From contig CAJULK010000003.1 in assembly GCA_910587455.1 (NCBI GenBank), positions 110,636-174,635 of the forward strand: a stretch of DNA of 64,000 bases, given 5' to 3'. Shown in pieces: positions 16,641 through 25,290 of this stretch; position 1 is the first letter of the stretch, and each line of letters begins with the position of its first letter. Position numbers and translations under genes: made by a program. The notes below the pieces were generated by a model. The model was not told where the DNA came from, did no database searches, and worked only from the letters and a program-made list of their open reading frames with translations. Origin of the DNA: an uncultured Christensenellaceae bacterium (GTDB taxonomy: Bacteria; Bacillota; Clostridia; Christensenellales; Pumilibacteraceae).

Positions 16641-17516
16641 ATGAAAGAACTTGCAAATGAAAAGGTTTGTCTTGCGCTCGGATATTTCGACAGCGTTCAC
16701 CTCGGACACAGAAAATTGATAGATGTTACGCGTAAGACTGCGGCAGAACACGGTATAGGCTGCGCGGTGTCTACGTTTTCCAATAATGCGTATAAAGTCT
16801 TTAACAGTGACGGAAAACAGGTCTATACGTATGCCGAACGGTGCGAGCTTCTTTCCGAACTTTGCGATTACATACTGCCGATGCGATTCGACGCGCACTT
16901 AAAAAGCAAGACTGCCTCAGAATTTTTGGATATGCTGTTTGCCAAGCACAATATCGCCGCGGTCGTGTGCGGATATGATTATCTGTTCGGTGCGGGGGCT
17001 TCCGGCGATTCGGATTTTTTGAAAGAATATTGCTCGCAGCACGGAACGGACTGCGTCGTAGTGGATAAATTCGAACTCGACGGCGTGCGTGTTTCCACGT
17101 CGCTCGTAAAAGAATTACTGTCGTGCGGAGAGATGGAAAAGGCTAACGAATATCTCGGCGCGCCGTTTTCGGTTTCGGGAAAGGTCGTTCACGGGCGCGG
17201 AGCCGGGCGCATGTTCGATATCCCTACGGCAAACTTAAAGATTTCGACGGCAAAACTTTTGCCCGCGGCAGGCGTGTACGGAACGAGCTGCGTAATAAAC
17301 GGCGAAACGTATTACGGCGCAACCAATGTCGGTGCGCGTCCGACTTTCGGCATTACCAAACAAGCTGTAGAGACTATGATATCCGATTTCGACGATAACA
17401 TTTACGATGCTGACATGACGATATATTTTCATAAGCGGCTTCGCGGCGTGAAAAAATTCGAAACGCCTGCAGAGCTTTCCAAACAGATTCACGGCGATAT
17501 AAGGTGGAATAAATGA
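16641..17516 (+). CDS. ribF: Bifunctional riboflavin kinase / FAD synthetase
   Basis: RibF makes FMN and FAD from riboflavin. Residues 1 to about 150 are the nucleotidyltransferase domain with the GYFDSVHLGH motif (canonical GxFDGVHxGH) and DYLFGAGASGD. About 165-290 are the riboflavin kinase domain with GRGAGRMFDIPTANL and AGVYG. A perfect GGGAGG precedes the ATG by about 6 bases. The 291 residues are slightly shorter than the usual 305-320. The stop overlaps the next gene by 4 bases. Confidence 0.95.
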   Translation: MKELANEKVCLALGYFDSVHLGHRKLIDVTRKTAAEHGIGCAVSTFSNNAYKVFNSDGKQVYTYAERCELLSELCDYILPMRFDAHLKSKTASEFLDMLFAKHNIAAVVCGYDYLFGAGASGDSDFLKEYCSQHGTDCVVVDKFELDGVRVSTSLVKELLSCGEMEKANEYLGAPFSVSGKVVHGRGAGRMFDIPTANLKISTAKLLPAAGVYGTSCVINGETYYGATNVGARPTFGITKQAVETMISDFDDNIYDADMTIYFHKRLRGVKKFETPAELSKQIHGDIRWNK

Positions 17517-18355
17517 TCAGGATAGGACCTTCCGGCAACAGCGAAGCGTTTTATGCGTCCGGTAGAAAGCATACGTATGAGGAGGGAGCTTTCTTGCACG
17601 AACTCGGACTAAACGCTTTTGAGTATTCGTTCGGTCGCGGCGTTTCTTTGTCGGACGAAACAGCGGCTAAAATAAAATCCGAATTTCAAAAGTACGGTAT
17701 TGCGATAAGCGTTCATGCGCCGTATTATACCAATTTCGCAAACCCCGATCCGGAAATGATACAAAAATCGATCGGATATGTTTTGCAGTCGGTAGAAGCG
17801 TGCGCAAAACTCGGCGGCGAGCGTACTGTAGTTCATCCCGCGGCGTGCGGAAAGGTTTCACGCGATATAGCGGTAGCGGAAGCCAAGCGCAATCTCGCGC
17901 TCCTTGCCGAAAAATGCGATAATATAGAGCATTGCTTTAAGATTTGTCTCGAAACGATGGGCAAGCTCAATCAAATAGGTACCGTCGAAGAAGTGGTCGA
18001 TTTTTGTCTTATTTACGATAAATTTTATCCGTGTTTCGATTTCGGGCATATAAACGCATACTCCCGCGGCGGGCTTAAAACAAAAGAAGATTACAGGCGG
18101 ATAATCGATTACACCATAGAAAAGCTCGGTTTCGAAAAAGCCTCTGCCATGCATGTGCATTTTTCCAAAATTCAGTACGGGGATAAGGGCGAGATCCGTC
18201 ATCTGACATTTGCCGACGATAAGTACGGACCGGAATATGCGCCGCTTGCGGAGATTTTCGACGAGTATAAAATGTCGCCGTACATCGTATGCGAATCAAG
18301 CGGCACGATGTCGGACGACGCGCTCGCAATGAAAAATATGCACGAAAATGCTTAA
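17513..18355 (+). CDS. Endonuclease IV-like TIM-barrel protein (AP endonuclease family 2)
   Basis: The 280-residue protein fits the deoxyribonuclease IV / xylose isomerase-like barrel. It shows metal-ligand motifs in the usual order: SVHAPYY (near 63), VVHPAA, CLETMG, FDFGHINA, HVHFSKI and CESSG. Endonuclease IV enzymes cut at abasic sites in base excision repair using three metal ions. ATG overlaps the ribF stop. It breaks the ribF-efp neighbourhood and is not usually part of this operon. Assignment to the superfamily is firm; the exact repair role is inferred. Confidence 0.8.
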   Translation: MIRIGPSGNSEAFYASGRKHTYEEGAFLHELGLNAFEYSFGRGVSLSDETAAKIKSEFQKYGIAISVHAPYYTNFANPDPEMIQKSIGYVLQSVEACAKLGGERTVVHPAACGKVSRDIAVAEAKRNLALLAEKCDNIEHCFKICLETMGKLNQIGTVEEVVDFCLIYDKFYPCFDFGHINAYSRGGLKTKEDYRRIIDYTIEKLGFEKASAMHVHFSKIQYGDKGEIRHLTFADDKYGPEYAPLAEIFDEYKMSPYIVCESSGTMSDDALAMKNMHENA

Positions 18356-18380
18356 CATATTCGAATCTTTGTGTTATAAT
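18352..18380 (+). promoter_or_regulatory. Predicted sigma-A promoter for the M24 peptidase-efp unit
   Basis: TTAACA (18352-18357) and TATAAT (18375-18380) are separated by 17 bases. The gene starts at 18406 after a short leader containing GCGAGGCGAG. Confidence 0.7.
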
Positions 18381-18405
18381 ATAAAAAACCGAAAGCGAGG
18401 CGAGT

Positions 18406-19458
18406 ATGGAAACAGCCGATTTGTTCGATATTGACGGTAAATTCGACGCTTTTGTCGTGACGGACGAGTCTAACCGTTTTTATTTTACGGGTATGAGCAC
18501 GTCGTTCGGTGCGGTTATCATTACCCGTGAACACAGAGTGTTCATTACCGATTTCAGATACGAAACGGAAGCACGAGAGAGCATACCCGATTTCGAGATA
18601 ATAATCTGCAAGTATTCCGATTTTTACGACAAGATCGCAGAAGTTTTGACAAAAAACGAAGTTAAGACCGTCGGCTACGGCGAAGCGATGTATATTGACG
18701 AATACAACGCTTTCAAGACGGCTCTTAAAGGATTTAAGCTTAAACCCGCTACCGACGTTATCGCCGCCAAGCGCGCCGTCAAAACAGACAAAGAGATCGA
18801 GTATATCGTAACCGCGCAGAGAATCGCAGAGCAAGCGCTTCAAAAAGCTATCCTCAATGCCAAGTCCGGTATGACGGAGCGCGAACTCATGGCGGAAATA
18901 AATTACAACATGGTCATAGGTGGTGCGGAGAAGTATTCGTTTGAAACGATTGTTGCGTTCGGCGCCAACAGCGCAAAGCCGCACCATCATCCGTCGGACA
19001 AGAAGCTCGAAAAAGACGAGCTCATACTTGTGGATATGGGCGCGAAATATATGGGATATTGTTCGGATATGACAAGAACGTTTTGTCTCGGCGATCCGGG
19101 CGAGCAGCTCATTCTCGTTTACAACACGGTAAAAGCGGCGCAGGAATATGCTATAAAGTATGCCCGTGCCGGCATGACTTGTCACGACATAGATACGCTT
19201 GCGCGCGAGTATATAACGGCACACGGGTTCGGCGACTATTTCGGGCACAGCTTCGGTCACGGCGTGGGCGTCGATATTCATGAAGCGCCGAGAGTTGCGA
19301 AAGACGATCAGACCGTGCTTCTTCCCAATATGGTAATAACCGCGGAGCCGGGTATATATTTGCCCGGGATAGGCGGAGTTCGTATAGAGGACATGCTTGT
19401 CATAAAGAACGGCGGCGTTGACGATATTACGAGTTACGACAAAAAATTAACAATTTAA
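18406..19458 (+). CDS. M24 family aminopeptidase P / Xaa-Pro dipeptidase-like
   Basis: This cytoplasmic metallopeptidase of the pita-bread fold releases N-terminal residues next to proline. The N-terminal creatinase-like domain covers about residues 1-125. The catalytic domain carries the five metal ligands in VDMGAKYMGYCSDMTRTF (two Asp), FGHSFGHGVG (His), TAEPGIY (Glu) and VRIEDM (Glu). Its 350 residues match Bacillus YqhT, which also precedes efp. A promoter lies just upstream and efp follows after 12 bases. Confidence 0.92.
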   Translation: METADLFDIDGKFDAFVVTDESNRFYFTGMSTSFGAVIITREHRVFITDFRYETEARESIPDFEIIICKYSDFYDKIAEVLTKNEVKTVGYGEAMYIDEYNAFKTALKGFKLKPATDVIAAKRAVKTDKEIEYIVTAQRIAEQALQKAILNAKSGMTERELMAEINYNMVIGGAEKYSFETIVAFGANSAKPHHHPSDKKLEKDELILVDMGAKYMGYCSDMTRTFCLGDPGEQLILVYNTVKAAQEYAIKYARAGMTCHDIDTLAREYITAHGFGDYFGHSFGHGVGVDIHEAPRVAKDDQTVLLPNMVITAEPGIYLPGIGGVRIEDMLVIKNGGVDDITSYDKKLTI

Positions 19459-19470
19459 TCGGAGGTATTT

Positions 19471-20031
19471 ATGGTATCGGCAGGAGATTTCCGCAAAGGC
19501 ACAACATTCGAAATGGACGGCAAGGTGTTTACCGTCGTTGAGTTTCAGCACGTAAAGCCGGGTAAAGGATCGGCTTTCGTACGCACAAAAATCAAAAACG
19601 TAATTACGGGTCAGGTGCTCGAAAACACGTTCAACCCGTCGGATAAATATGAGGAAGCGCATATCGACAGACGTGAATATCAATATTCTTACAGCGACGG
19701 TGATCTTTATTATTTTATGGATACCGAGACGTATGATATGTTGCCGCTCAATCGCGAAACGTGCGCGGATGCATTAAAGTATATTAAAGAAGAAATGACG
19801 GTTACTATTTCCGCATATAAAGGCTCTCCGTTCCTTGTGGAACCGCCCAATTTCGTCGAGCTTGTCATAGCCGATACCGAGGGCGGTATACAGGGCGATA
19901 CGTCCAAACCCGGCAACAAACCCGCTACGCTCGAAACGGGCTGCACGATCGGCGTGCCGCTGTTCGTCAATATAGGCGACAAGATACGCGTAGATACCCG
20001 TACGGGAACGTATATGGAGCGCGTTAAATAA
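19471..20031 (+). CDS. efp: Elongation factor P
   Basis: EF-P relieves ribosome stalling at polyproline stretches. The 186-residue protein has three OB-like domains, the modifiable loop VKPGKGSAFVRTK with Lys near residue 32, and the C-terminal signature VGDKIRVDTRTGTYMERV in the form IGDKIRVDTRTGTYMERV. A CGGAGG site precedes the ATG. It is followed by a strong terminator at 20059-20087 and then the spoIIIA operon, the same order as in Bacillus. Confidence 0.97.
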   Translation: MVSAGDFRKGTTFEMDGKVFTVVEFQHVKPGKGSAFVRTKIKNVITGQVLENTFNPSDKYEEAHIDRREYQYSYSDGDLYYFMDTETYDMLPLNRETCADALKYIKEEMTVTISAYKGSPFLVEPPNFVELVIADTEGGIQGDTSKPGNKPATLETGCTIGVPLFVNIGDKIRVDTRTGTYMERVK

Positions 20032-20058
20032 ATATCCGACTATCTGTAATGAGTTATA

Positions 20059-20087
20059 AGACACACGTTAAGCCGTGTGTCTTTTTT
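20059..20087 (+). terminator. Intrinsic terminator after efp
   Basis: AGACACACG (20059-20067) pairs with CGTGTGTCT (20074-20082) over a 6-base loop and continues into a run of Ts (20082-20087). It ends the M24-efp transcript before spoIIIAA. Confidence 0.92.
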
Positions 20088-20181
20088 ATGTTCTGATTTA
20101 TTTGTTCGATCGGCGTTCTGTTTCGGCGCGATGACGCCGCGTATAACATATTGTCGGACGAGCCGTCATAAATATATCGGT

Positions 20182-21084
20182 ATGGAAGAACTGTACAGAC
20201 TTATACCCGACGAGTATGTCGGTGTTATACGTTCGCGGCTCGATGCGGAACGGCTATACGAGATCCGCATACGCAACAGAATGCCTGTTCGCGTCGGGTA
20301 CGGCGGAGAATACAGATATCTTTCATCGCACGGGCTGACAGACGACAGACGCGACGCTTTCGTAGCCGGGGCGCGCGAAGCGGAAAACATAGTTATGCGC
20401 GCTTGCGGAAGATCGTTATATACGGTTACCGAAACGCTAAAGCGCGGATATATAGCGATCGGCGGAATAAGGCTCGGAGTTTGCGGCAGCGGAGTATCCG
20501 CAGGCGGCGTGCTGTCTGCAGTCAAAGATTTTACGGCTGTAAACATAAGGATTCCGCACGCCGTTACGGGCTGCGCCGTGCCGATAGCGGGGCGCATATT
20601 CGATCCAAACGGCGGAGTTTTCAATACGCTTATCATTTCGCCGCCGGGCGCGGGAAAAACGACAGTGCTTCGCGATCTTTGCAGAATAATTTCCGACAGA
20701 GGGTTTAACGTGCTGTTATGCGACGAGAAATACGAGCTTGCGTCGGTAGGCGGCGGAGCGCCCGCGCTTGACGTCGGGTGTTGCACGGATGTGGTGAGCG
20801 GTATAGATAAGCGCACTGTCACCGAAATGGCGATTGCGCACATGCGACCCGATGTCGTAATGACGGACGAGCTTACGGGCGGCGACGGAGAGTATATGCG
20901 CCGTGCCGTGCATTGCGGCATTGCCGTTGTGGCGACGGTCCACGCCCGCGATCTCGGTGATTTTTTGTCAAAGCCCGAATTTATGAATTACGATCCGCGG
21001 AATATTTTTTCGAGGTTCGCAGTCATATCTGCGGGGCTTCGTCGAACCGTAACGGTATTCGACGGCGAGGGCGTGCCGATATGA
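20182..21084 (+). CDS. spoIIIAA: Stage III sporulation protein AA (AAA+ ATPase)
   Basis: SpoIIIAA is the secretion-type ATPase of the SpoIIIA-SpoIIQ channel that links mother cell and forespore. The product has the Walker A motif SPPGAGKTT near residue 155, LLCDEK, the DVVMTDELTG Walker B region, and ATVHARDL. The frame is open upstream to 20077, but an ATG at 20182 gives the family-like start MEELYRLIPDEY and 300 residues. No strong Shine-Dalgarno is visible, so the start is uncertain (20131 is an alternative). The next gene overlaps by ATGA. Confidence 0.93.
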   Translation: MEELYRLIPDEYVGVIRSRLDAERLYEIRIRNRMPVRVGYGGEYRYLSSHGLTDDRRDAFVAGAREAENIVMRACGRSLYTVTETLKRGYIAIGGIRLGVCGSGVSAGGVLSAVKDFTAVNIRIPHAVTGCAVPIAGRIFDPNGGVFNTLIISPPGAGKTTVLRDLCRIISDRGFNVLLCDEKYELASVGGGAPALDVGCCTDVVSGIDKRTVTEMAIAHMRPDVVMTDELTGGDGEYMRRAVHCGIAVVATVHARDLGDFLSKPEFMNYDPRNIFSRFAVISAGLRRTVTVFDGEGVPI

Positions 21085-21566
21085 GTACCAAACTTCTCAT
21101 AGTGTTTTTGTGTGCGGCTGTAGGCACTGTAGCCGGGCTGGCGGTGATGAAAAGATACAAACGGAATTTTTTGTATCTGGACGGCGTGTGCAGTGTGATA
21201 TCCGAACTGAAACGGAATATGTCTTATCGCCGCGACGATGCGGTCAGCGTATTGAAACGCTGCGAAGTGCCGAGCGCGCATTTGAAAAAAAATATCGACG
21301 AGTATATAGCTTTTGCGGCAGCCAAGGACGGCAAACTGTCGCTCAGTCGCGGATTCCTGTCTTCGGCGGAATACGCAAACGTATGCGCATTGTTCGAGAC
21401 TGTCGGCGGATCGGGCGGCGCGGTGCAGGCAAGCGAGCTCGACGGGTTCGGAACGGTGTTCACGGAGCATAAGACGGCGGCGGCGGACAAGCTCAAAAAA
21501 TACGGTACTGCTGCAGTCAAGCTCGGATTTCTTTTCGGGCTTGCGGTAGGGATATTGACATTGTAG
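21081..21566 (+). CDS. spoIIIAB: Stage III sporulation protein AB
   Basis: SpoIIIAB is a small membrane-anchored component resembling type II secretion GspF. The 161-residue product has an N-terminal hydrophobic segment (about residues 1-22), a basic helical region with YLDGVCSVISELKRNMSYR, and a C-terminal hydrophobic segment ending LGFLFGLAVGILTL, the typical layout. ATG overlaps the spoIIIAA stop. Position and topology make the call secure although primary sequence is divergent. Confidence 0.88.
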   Translation: MSTKLLIVFLCAAVGTVAGLAVMKRYKRNFLYLDGVCSVISELKRNMSYRRDDAVSVLKRCEVPSAHLKKNIDEYIAFAAAKDGKLSLSRGFLSSAEYANVCALFETVGGSGGAVQASELDGFGTVFTEHKTAAADKLKKYGTAAVKLGFLFGLAVGILTL

Positions 21567-21573
21567 GTGGCGC

Positions 21574-21771
21574 ATGGGCATCGATATTATATTCAAGATA
21601 GCGGCGGTCGGACTCATTACCGCTATAATAAATCAGATACTCAAAAAATCGGACAAGGATGAAATTGCAACACTTGTAACGCTTGCGGGGCTTGTCATCG
21701 TACTTATCATGATAATAAACATGATAGGTCAGCTTTTCGATACGCTCAGAACGGTATTCGGTATGTACTGA
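21574..21771 (+). CDS. spoIIIAC: Stage III sporulation protein AC
   Basis: SpoIIIAC is a 65-residue membrane protein with two hydrophobic helices. The motif GLITAIINQILKKSDKDEIATL links the first helix to the second, ending in MIGQLFDTLRTVFGMY. The Lys-Lys-x-x-Lys-Asp-Glu turn is characteristic of the AC/AD family. It lies between AB and AD with gaps of 7 and 1 bases. Its proposed role is in the inner-membrane platform of the feeding-tube channel. Confidence 0.9.
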   Translation: MGIDIIFKIAAVGLITAIINQILKKSDKDEIATLVTLAGLVIVLIMIINMIGQLFDTLRTVFGMY

Positions 21772-21772
21772 C

Positions 21773-22159
21773 ATGGAGATATTTCGGATCGCCGCTATTG
21801 CGCTCGTTACGGCATTTTGCGTAATCGTATTGCGCGACATAAAAAGCGAGCTGGCTATGTTCGTGGCGTTTGCCGGCGGTATCGTAACGGTACTGTCGGT
21901 GATAAATTATTTTTCGGATATATTCTCCGTCGTTTCGGCGATAGCACGTCGGGCGGGGCTTGCCACGTCGATAGTCACATTATTGTTTAAGGTGATCGCA
22001 GTCGGATATATCGCCGAATTTACAGCTTCGATAATCGAGGATATGGGGCTGTCGTCGCTTGCCGACAAGGTAACTCTTGCCGGAAAACTGATAATAGTAG
22101 CGGCGTCGTTACCCGTTGTCGTAGATCTTTTCGAGTTCATAGCGGGTATGCTGTCATGA
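21773..22159 (+). CDS. spoIIIAD: Stage III sporulation protein AD
   Basis: SpoIIIAD is a 128-residue membrane protein with about four hydrophobic segments, related to AC by duplication. VLRDIKSELAMFVAFAGG is the helix-turn-helix motif shared with AC. Downstream VIAVGYIAEFTASIIEDMG and the C-terminal LPVVVDLFEFIAGML match the family. The start lies one base after the AC stop and its end overlaps AE by 4 bases. Confidence 0.9.
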   Translation: MEIFRIAAIALVTAFCVIVLRDIKSELAMFVAFAGGIVTVLSVINYFSDIFSVVSAIARRAGLATSIVTLLFKVIAVGYIAEFTASIIEDMGLSSLADKVTLAGKLIIVAASLPVVVDLFEFIAGMLS

Positions 22160-23394
22160 TAGGAGCGAGAAAGGCAAATAACTACCGCGCGGTGATAACT
22201 GCGCTCATACTTGCGGTGCTTGCCGTTGCGGCATGCGTATTTTCAACGGGCGGAAAGTCGGCGTCATCGTCGGCATTGTTAGGTACCGTCGAAAAAACGG
22301 AAGGCGGCGATGTGCCGGACAGCGTGGACGATCTTCTCGGCGAGCTGGATTTGGATTCCGCTCAAGAACTGCTCGGCATGCTCGATTCCGATCAGCTTGC
22401 CGTATTCGGTTTCGACAGTATAGCGGAACGCATACGCGCCGTGGCGAACGGCGAATTCCACAGCGATTTCGGAAGCGTGGTATCTTATATTCTCGCAGTG
22501 CTCGGCGCAAACGTTTTCGAATTTTTGCCTATGCTTTTTTCTATGCTCGCGATAGTGCTTGCTTACAGTCTTTTGAATTCCGTCAAGGGAAAATATGCGT
22601 CGGAATCAATAGAGCGCGTCGTGTATTTCGCAACGGGCACGCTCGCGATAACATTGGTCGTGGGGTATTTTGCGTCCGTTCTTGCCGCGGCTGTAAAGTT
22701 TATCGGCTCTGTGAAGACGCAGATAAGCGTGGTGTCGCCTATATTGATAACGCTTATGACGGCTGCCGGCGCTTCGTCGTCGGCGAGCGTATACACGCCG
22801 TCGATCGCGGTGCTCGGTAGCGGTATGACGAGCATTATAACTTATATTGCTTTTCCTGCGCTGCTGATGGGGCTTGTATTCGACGTAATAGGCGCGGTAT
22901 CTACGGGATTGCGGCTCGGCAAAACGGCGGAGTTTTTCAGGTCGGTTTGCAAGTGGCTGCTCGGCACGGCATTTTTCCTGTTTATTGCCGTAATAGGCGT
23001 ATCGGGCATAACCGCGTCCGTACGCGACGGCATTTCGGTGCGGGCGGCGAGATTTGCCGTTTCGAAATATGTTCCGATAATTGGCGGATATCTTTCGCAA
23101 GGTTTCGACTTTGTAATGGCCGGTAACGTTTTGATTAAAAACGCCGTAGGACAGAGCGCCGTGATAATGATAGTGCTCGTCGTAGTGCCGGTTGTATCAA
23201 AAATAGTTATTTTTACGCTTACTCTCAAACTTACCGCCGCTATTGCCGAACCGCTCGGTGGCGACAGGTTTTGCGGCGTTATGACGTCCGTGACCAAATC
23301 ATCTTCGCTTATCGCGACGGTCGCTATTGCGATGACATTTTTGTATATTCTGTTTCTTTCGATGCTCATTCTTACGGGGAATGTCGGACTATGA
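22156..23394 (+). CDS. spoIIIAE: Stage III sporulation protein AE
   Basis: SpoIIIAE is the large polytopic membrane component of the SpoIIIA complex. The 412-residue product starts with a hydrophobic signal-like segment, followed by an extracytoplasmic helical region (LLGELDLDSAQELLGML), then about seven membrane segments. Family-like stretches include LMTAAGASSSASVY, GVSGITASVRDGISVRAARF and VPIIGGYLSQGFD. Both ends overlap neighbours by ATGA, implying coupled translation across the operon. Confidence 0.93.
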   Translation: MIGARKANNYRAVITALILAVLAVAACVFSTGGKSASSSALLGTVEKTEGGDVPDSVDDLLGELDLDSAQELLGMLDSDQLAVFGFDSIAERIRAVANGEFHSDFGSVVSYILAVLGANVFEFLPMLFSMLAIVLAYSLLNSVKGKYASESIERVVYFATGTLAITLVVGYFASVLAAAVKFIGSVKTQISVVSPILITLMTAAGASSSASVYTPSIAVLGSGMTSIITYIAFPALLMGLVFDVIGAVSTGLRLGKTAEFFRSVCKWLLGTAFFLFIAVIGVSGITASVRDGISVRAARFAVSKYVPIIGGYLSQGFDFVMAGNVLIKNAVGQSAVIMIVLVVVPVVSKIVIFTLTLKLTAAIAEPLGGDRFCGVMTSVTKSSSLIATVAIAMTFLYILFLSMLILTGNVGL

Positions 23395-23867
23395 ACTCTT
23401 TTGCTGCATGGGGATTGACATTATTGGGACTTGCCGTAGTTTCGACCGTTGCGGAAATGCTGTTGCCGCGCGGCAAAACCAAAAGCGTGATTCGTTCCGT
23501 TTTCGCGACGGTAGCGGTGCTCGTCATAGTTACGCCGCTGCCCGGTTTGATCAAATCGGGGTTCAAGTTCGATTTTACGTCGGATACGGTAACTACCGAT
23601 ACCGATTATCTCGAATACATAGACGGCATTAAACGCAAGGCGTTCGAAACGGCGGTGCGGGCGAGCCTCGAAGAAAAAGGATATCCCAAGGACGCGTACG
23701 ACCTGACGGTAGTGACGGACGGCGGCTACGGCGTAAAATCCGTTACCGTGAAATTGGTCGGTTCAGGCATTACCGAAAACGGCGCGCATATAAATAAAAG
23801 TGAAATGAAAAGGCTGATTGCCGAATTCTTCGGCATAAGCGAGGAGGCGGTTATGACGTATGGGTAA
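23391..23867 (+). CDS. spoIIIAF: Stage III sporulation protein AF
   Basis: SpoIIIAF has two N-terminal membrane helices and a ring-building-motif domain. The 158-residue product shows LTLLGLAVVSTVAEMLLPRG then VFATVAVLVIVTPLPGLI, followed by a soluble domain rich in Asp/Lys/Glu. The ATG at 23391 overlaps the spoIIIAE stop and is preferred over an upstream in-frame ATG at 23271 within AE. The end overlaps AG by 8 bases. Confidence 0.88.
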   Translation: MNSFAAWGLTLLGLAVVSTVAEMLLPRGKTKSVIRSVFATVAVLVIVTPLPGLIKSGFKFDFTSDTVTTDTDYLEYIDGIKRKAFETAVRASLEEKGYPKDAYDLTVVTDGGYGVKSVTVKLVGSGITENGAHINKSEMKRLIAEFFGISEEAVMTYG

Positions 23868-24285
23868 AGCAAGCGAAATAATATCGAGGCTCAAAAATAT
23901 CCGGCATAAGGAAATAATCGTTTGCGCCGTGCTTTTGGTCGCGGTGATAGCTATATACTTCTCTTGCGTATCGTGCGATACGGGCGGCGGCGATACATCT
24001 GTGAGCCTCGACGGCGCGGATTACTGTACGGCTATGCAGATACGAATAGAGCAGACCGTATCGCGGATATCGGGCGTCGGCGAAGCAAAGGTAGTGATAA
24101 ATTGGGATAGAAGCGTCGGATCGTCGTTTTCGAGCGCGGGGTCGGAAAATCCTCATGCGACGGGTGCGCTTATCGTGTGCGACGGCGGGGCGAGTACGAA
24201 AGTAAAACTCGATGTGATCTATGCGGTATCTACGCTGCTCGATCTGTCGATAGAGAAAATAATAGTTTATCCAAAATCAAATTAG
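23860..24285 (+). CDS. spoIIIAG: Stage III sporulation protein AG
   Basis: SpoIIIAG forms a large ring in the intermembrane space of the forespore channel. The 141-residue protein is shorter than the roughly 200-230 of Bacillus. It has an N-terminal cytoplasmic stretch, one membrane helix (about residues 21-37) and a ring-building domain with EQTVSRISGVGEAKVVINWD. The end contains STLLDLSIEKIIVYP, the common AG C terminus. Short linkers after the helix explain the reduced length. Confidence 0.87.
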   Translation: MGKASEIISRLKNIRHKEIIVCAVLLVAVIAIYFSCVSCDTGGGDTSVSLDGADYCTAMQIRIEQTVSRISGVGEAKVVINWDRSVGSSFSSAGSENPHATGALIVCDGGASTKVKLDVIYAVSTLLDLSIEKIIVYPKSN

Positions 24286-24293
24286 GAGGCAAT

Positions 24294-24773
24294 ATGAGTA
24301 AAAAGAAAAAGGTTATCATTCTTGCGAGCATGGTCGCACTGTTGGTTCTTACGGGGTGTTTGAACTACTTCCTCAACAAAACGCCAACGGCAAGCGCCGG
24401 AACAAACGGTACGCTCACGTATACCGATTATTTTACGGCTTCGCAAAACGACAAGAACGCATCGCGTACCGAAACGGTTATGTACTACGACGCTATAATC
24501 GCGAGCGAAGCGTCGTCCGCCGAAGCTAAGGCGAATGCCGAAGCCGAACGTGCCGCGCTCATCGCAAACATGGAGACCGAACAGCGTCTCGAAGCGCTTA
24601 TAAAAGCGCTCGGTTACGAAAAGTGTCTTGTTACGGTCGGTAAGGAAAACATCAACGTCATAATCAAATCGGACGCGCTTACCGATCCTCAAGTGGCTCA
24701 GATAGTTGACGTTGTCACGAGCGAAACCAAGCGCGACGAAGCGTATATAAGAGTAAAACCTATCGACGCGTAA
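24294..24773 (+). CDS. spoIIIAH: Stage III sporulation protein AH
   Basis: SpoIIIAH pairs with SpoIIQ across the engulfing membranes. The 159-residue product (about 218 in Bacillus) has a basic N terminus, one hydrophobic segment and a ring-building domain near the C terminus (EQRLEALIKALGYEKCLVTVG). An AGGAGG at 24284-24289 precedes the ATG, the best ribosome site in the operon. The hydrophobic segment ends in LTGC, which resembles a lipobox; whether it is lipidated is unclear. It closes the operon before a terminator. Confidence 0.87.
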   Translation: MSKKKKVIILASMVALLVLTGCLNYFLNKTPTASAGTNGTLTYTDYFTASQNDKNASRTETVMYYDAIIASEASSAEAKANAEAERAALIANMETEQRLEALIKALGYEKCLVTVGKENINVIIKSDALTDPQVAQIVDVVTSETKRDEAYIRVKPIDA

Positions 24774-24802
24774 ACGCGATCGGGTAGGGCTCAGTCGAAA
24801 AG

Positions 24803-24831
24803 TCTGTCGATGATATGTCGGCAGATTTTTT
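24803..24831 (+). terminator. Intrinsic terminator after spoIIIAH
   Basis: TCTGTCGA (24803-24810) pairs with TCGGCAGA (24818-24825, one G-T wobble) over a 7-base loop and is followed by six Ts. It ends the spoIIIA operon. Confidence 0.8.
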
Positions 24832-24922
24832 GTTTGCCCGATTATTTTGTGCGGCGTGTGTCGAATAGAACATCGGCGGCGCAAAAATATGGATTCGTTA
24901 AAAAAGAACCACCGAAAAAGGT

Positions 24923-24951
24923 TTGTAATTTGCCGAAAGGTGTGGTATAAT
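24923..24951 (+). promoter_or_regulatory. Predicted promoter for the asp23-nusB-folD-xse unit
   Basis: TTGTAA (24923-24928) and a perfect TATAAT (24946-24951) are 17 bases apart. The predicted start near 24958 leaves a 13-base leader containing AGAGG before the ATG at 24971. Confidence 0.7.
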
Positions 24952-24970
24952 GATAAAAGAGGTATAGTAA

Positions 24971-25282
24971 ATGAGTGCAAAGCGAAGCAATCAATTTTCA
25001 AGCGGTATCACGTACGGTCACAACGTACTGCGCTCGATTATATTGCTTGCCGCGCAGGAGATCAGCGGCGTCGAATCCGTGGTCGGACGAGGCGTTCGTT
25101 GCTATATAGTCGGGGATACGATAGACGCGGACGTGTATCTCGAAGTGAACAGCGAGGTAAGCTGTTCGGATTTGGCGTACAAGGTTCAGGACAATATCAA
25201 AAAATCCGTAGAAACGATGACAGATTACCGCATGGGCGTCATAAACGTCAATATCATATCCGTTAAGTTCACCAAGCATTAG
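24971..25282 (+). CDS. Asp23/Gls24 family envelope stress protein (YqhY-like)
   Basis: The 103-residue protein belongs to the Asp23/Gls24 family of small cytoplasmic, often membrane-associated proteins. It shows GHNVLRSIILLAAQEISGVESV at its N terminus, then a beta-strand region and the C-terminal VINVNIISVKF. In Bacillus the yqhY paralogue sits between accBC and nusB; here accBC are absent and the gene follows the spoIIIA terminator. A second paralogue lies at 38028-38378. The YqhY subgroup is linked to lipid homeostasis in Bacillus. Confidence 0.85.
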   Translation: MSAKRSNQFSSGITYGHNVLRSIILLAAQEISGVESVVGRGVRCYIVGDTIDADVYLEVNSEVSCSDLAYKVQDNIKKSVETMTDYRMGVINVNIISVKFTKH

Positions 25283-25290
25283 GAGAAAGC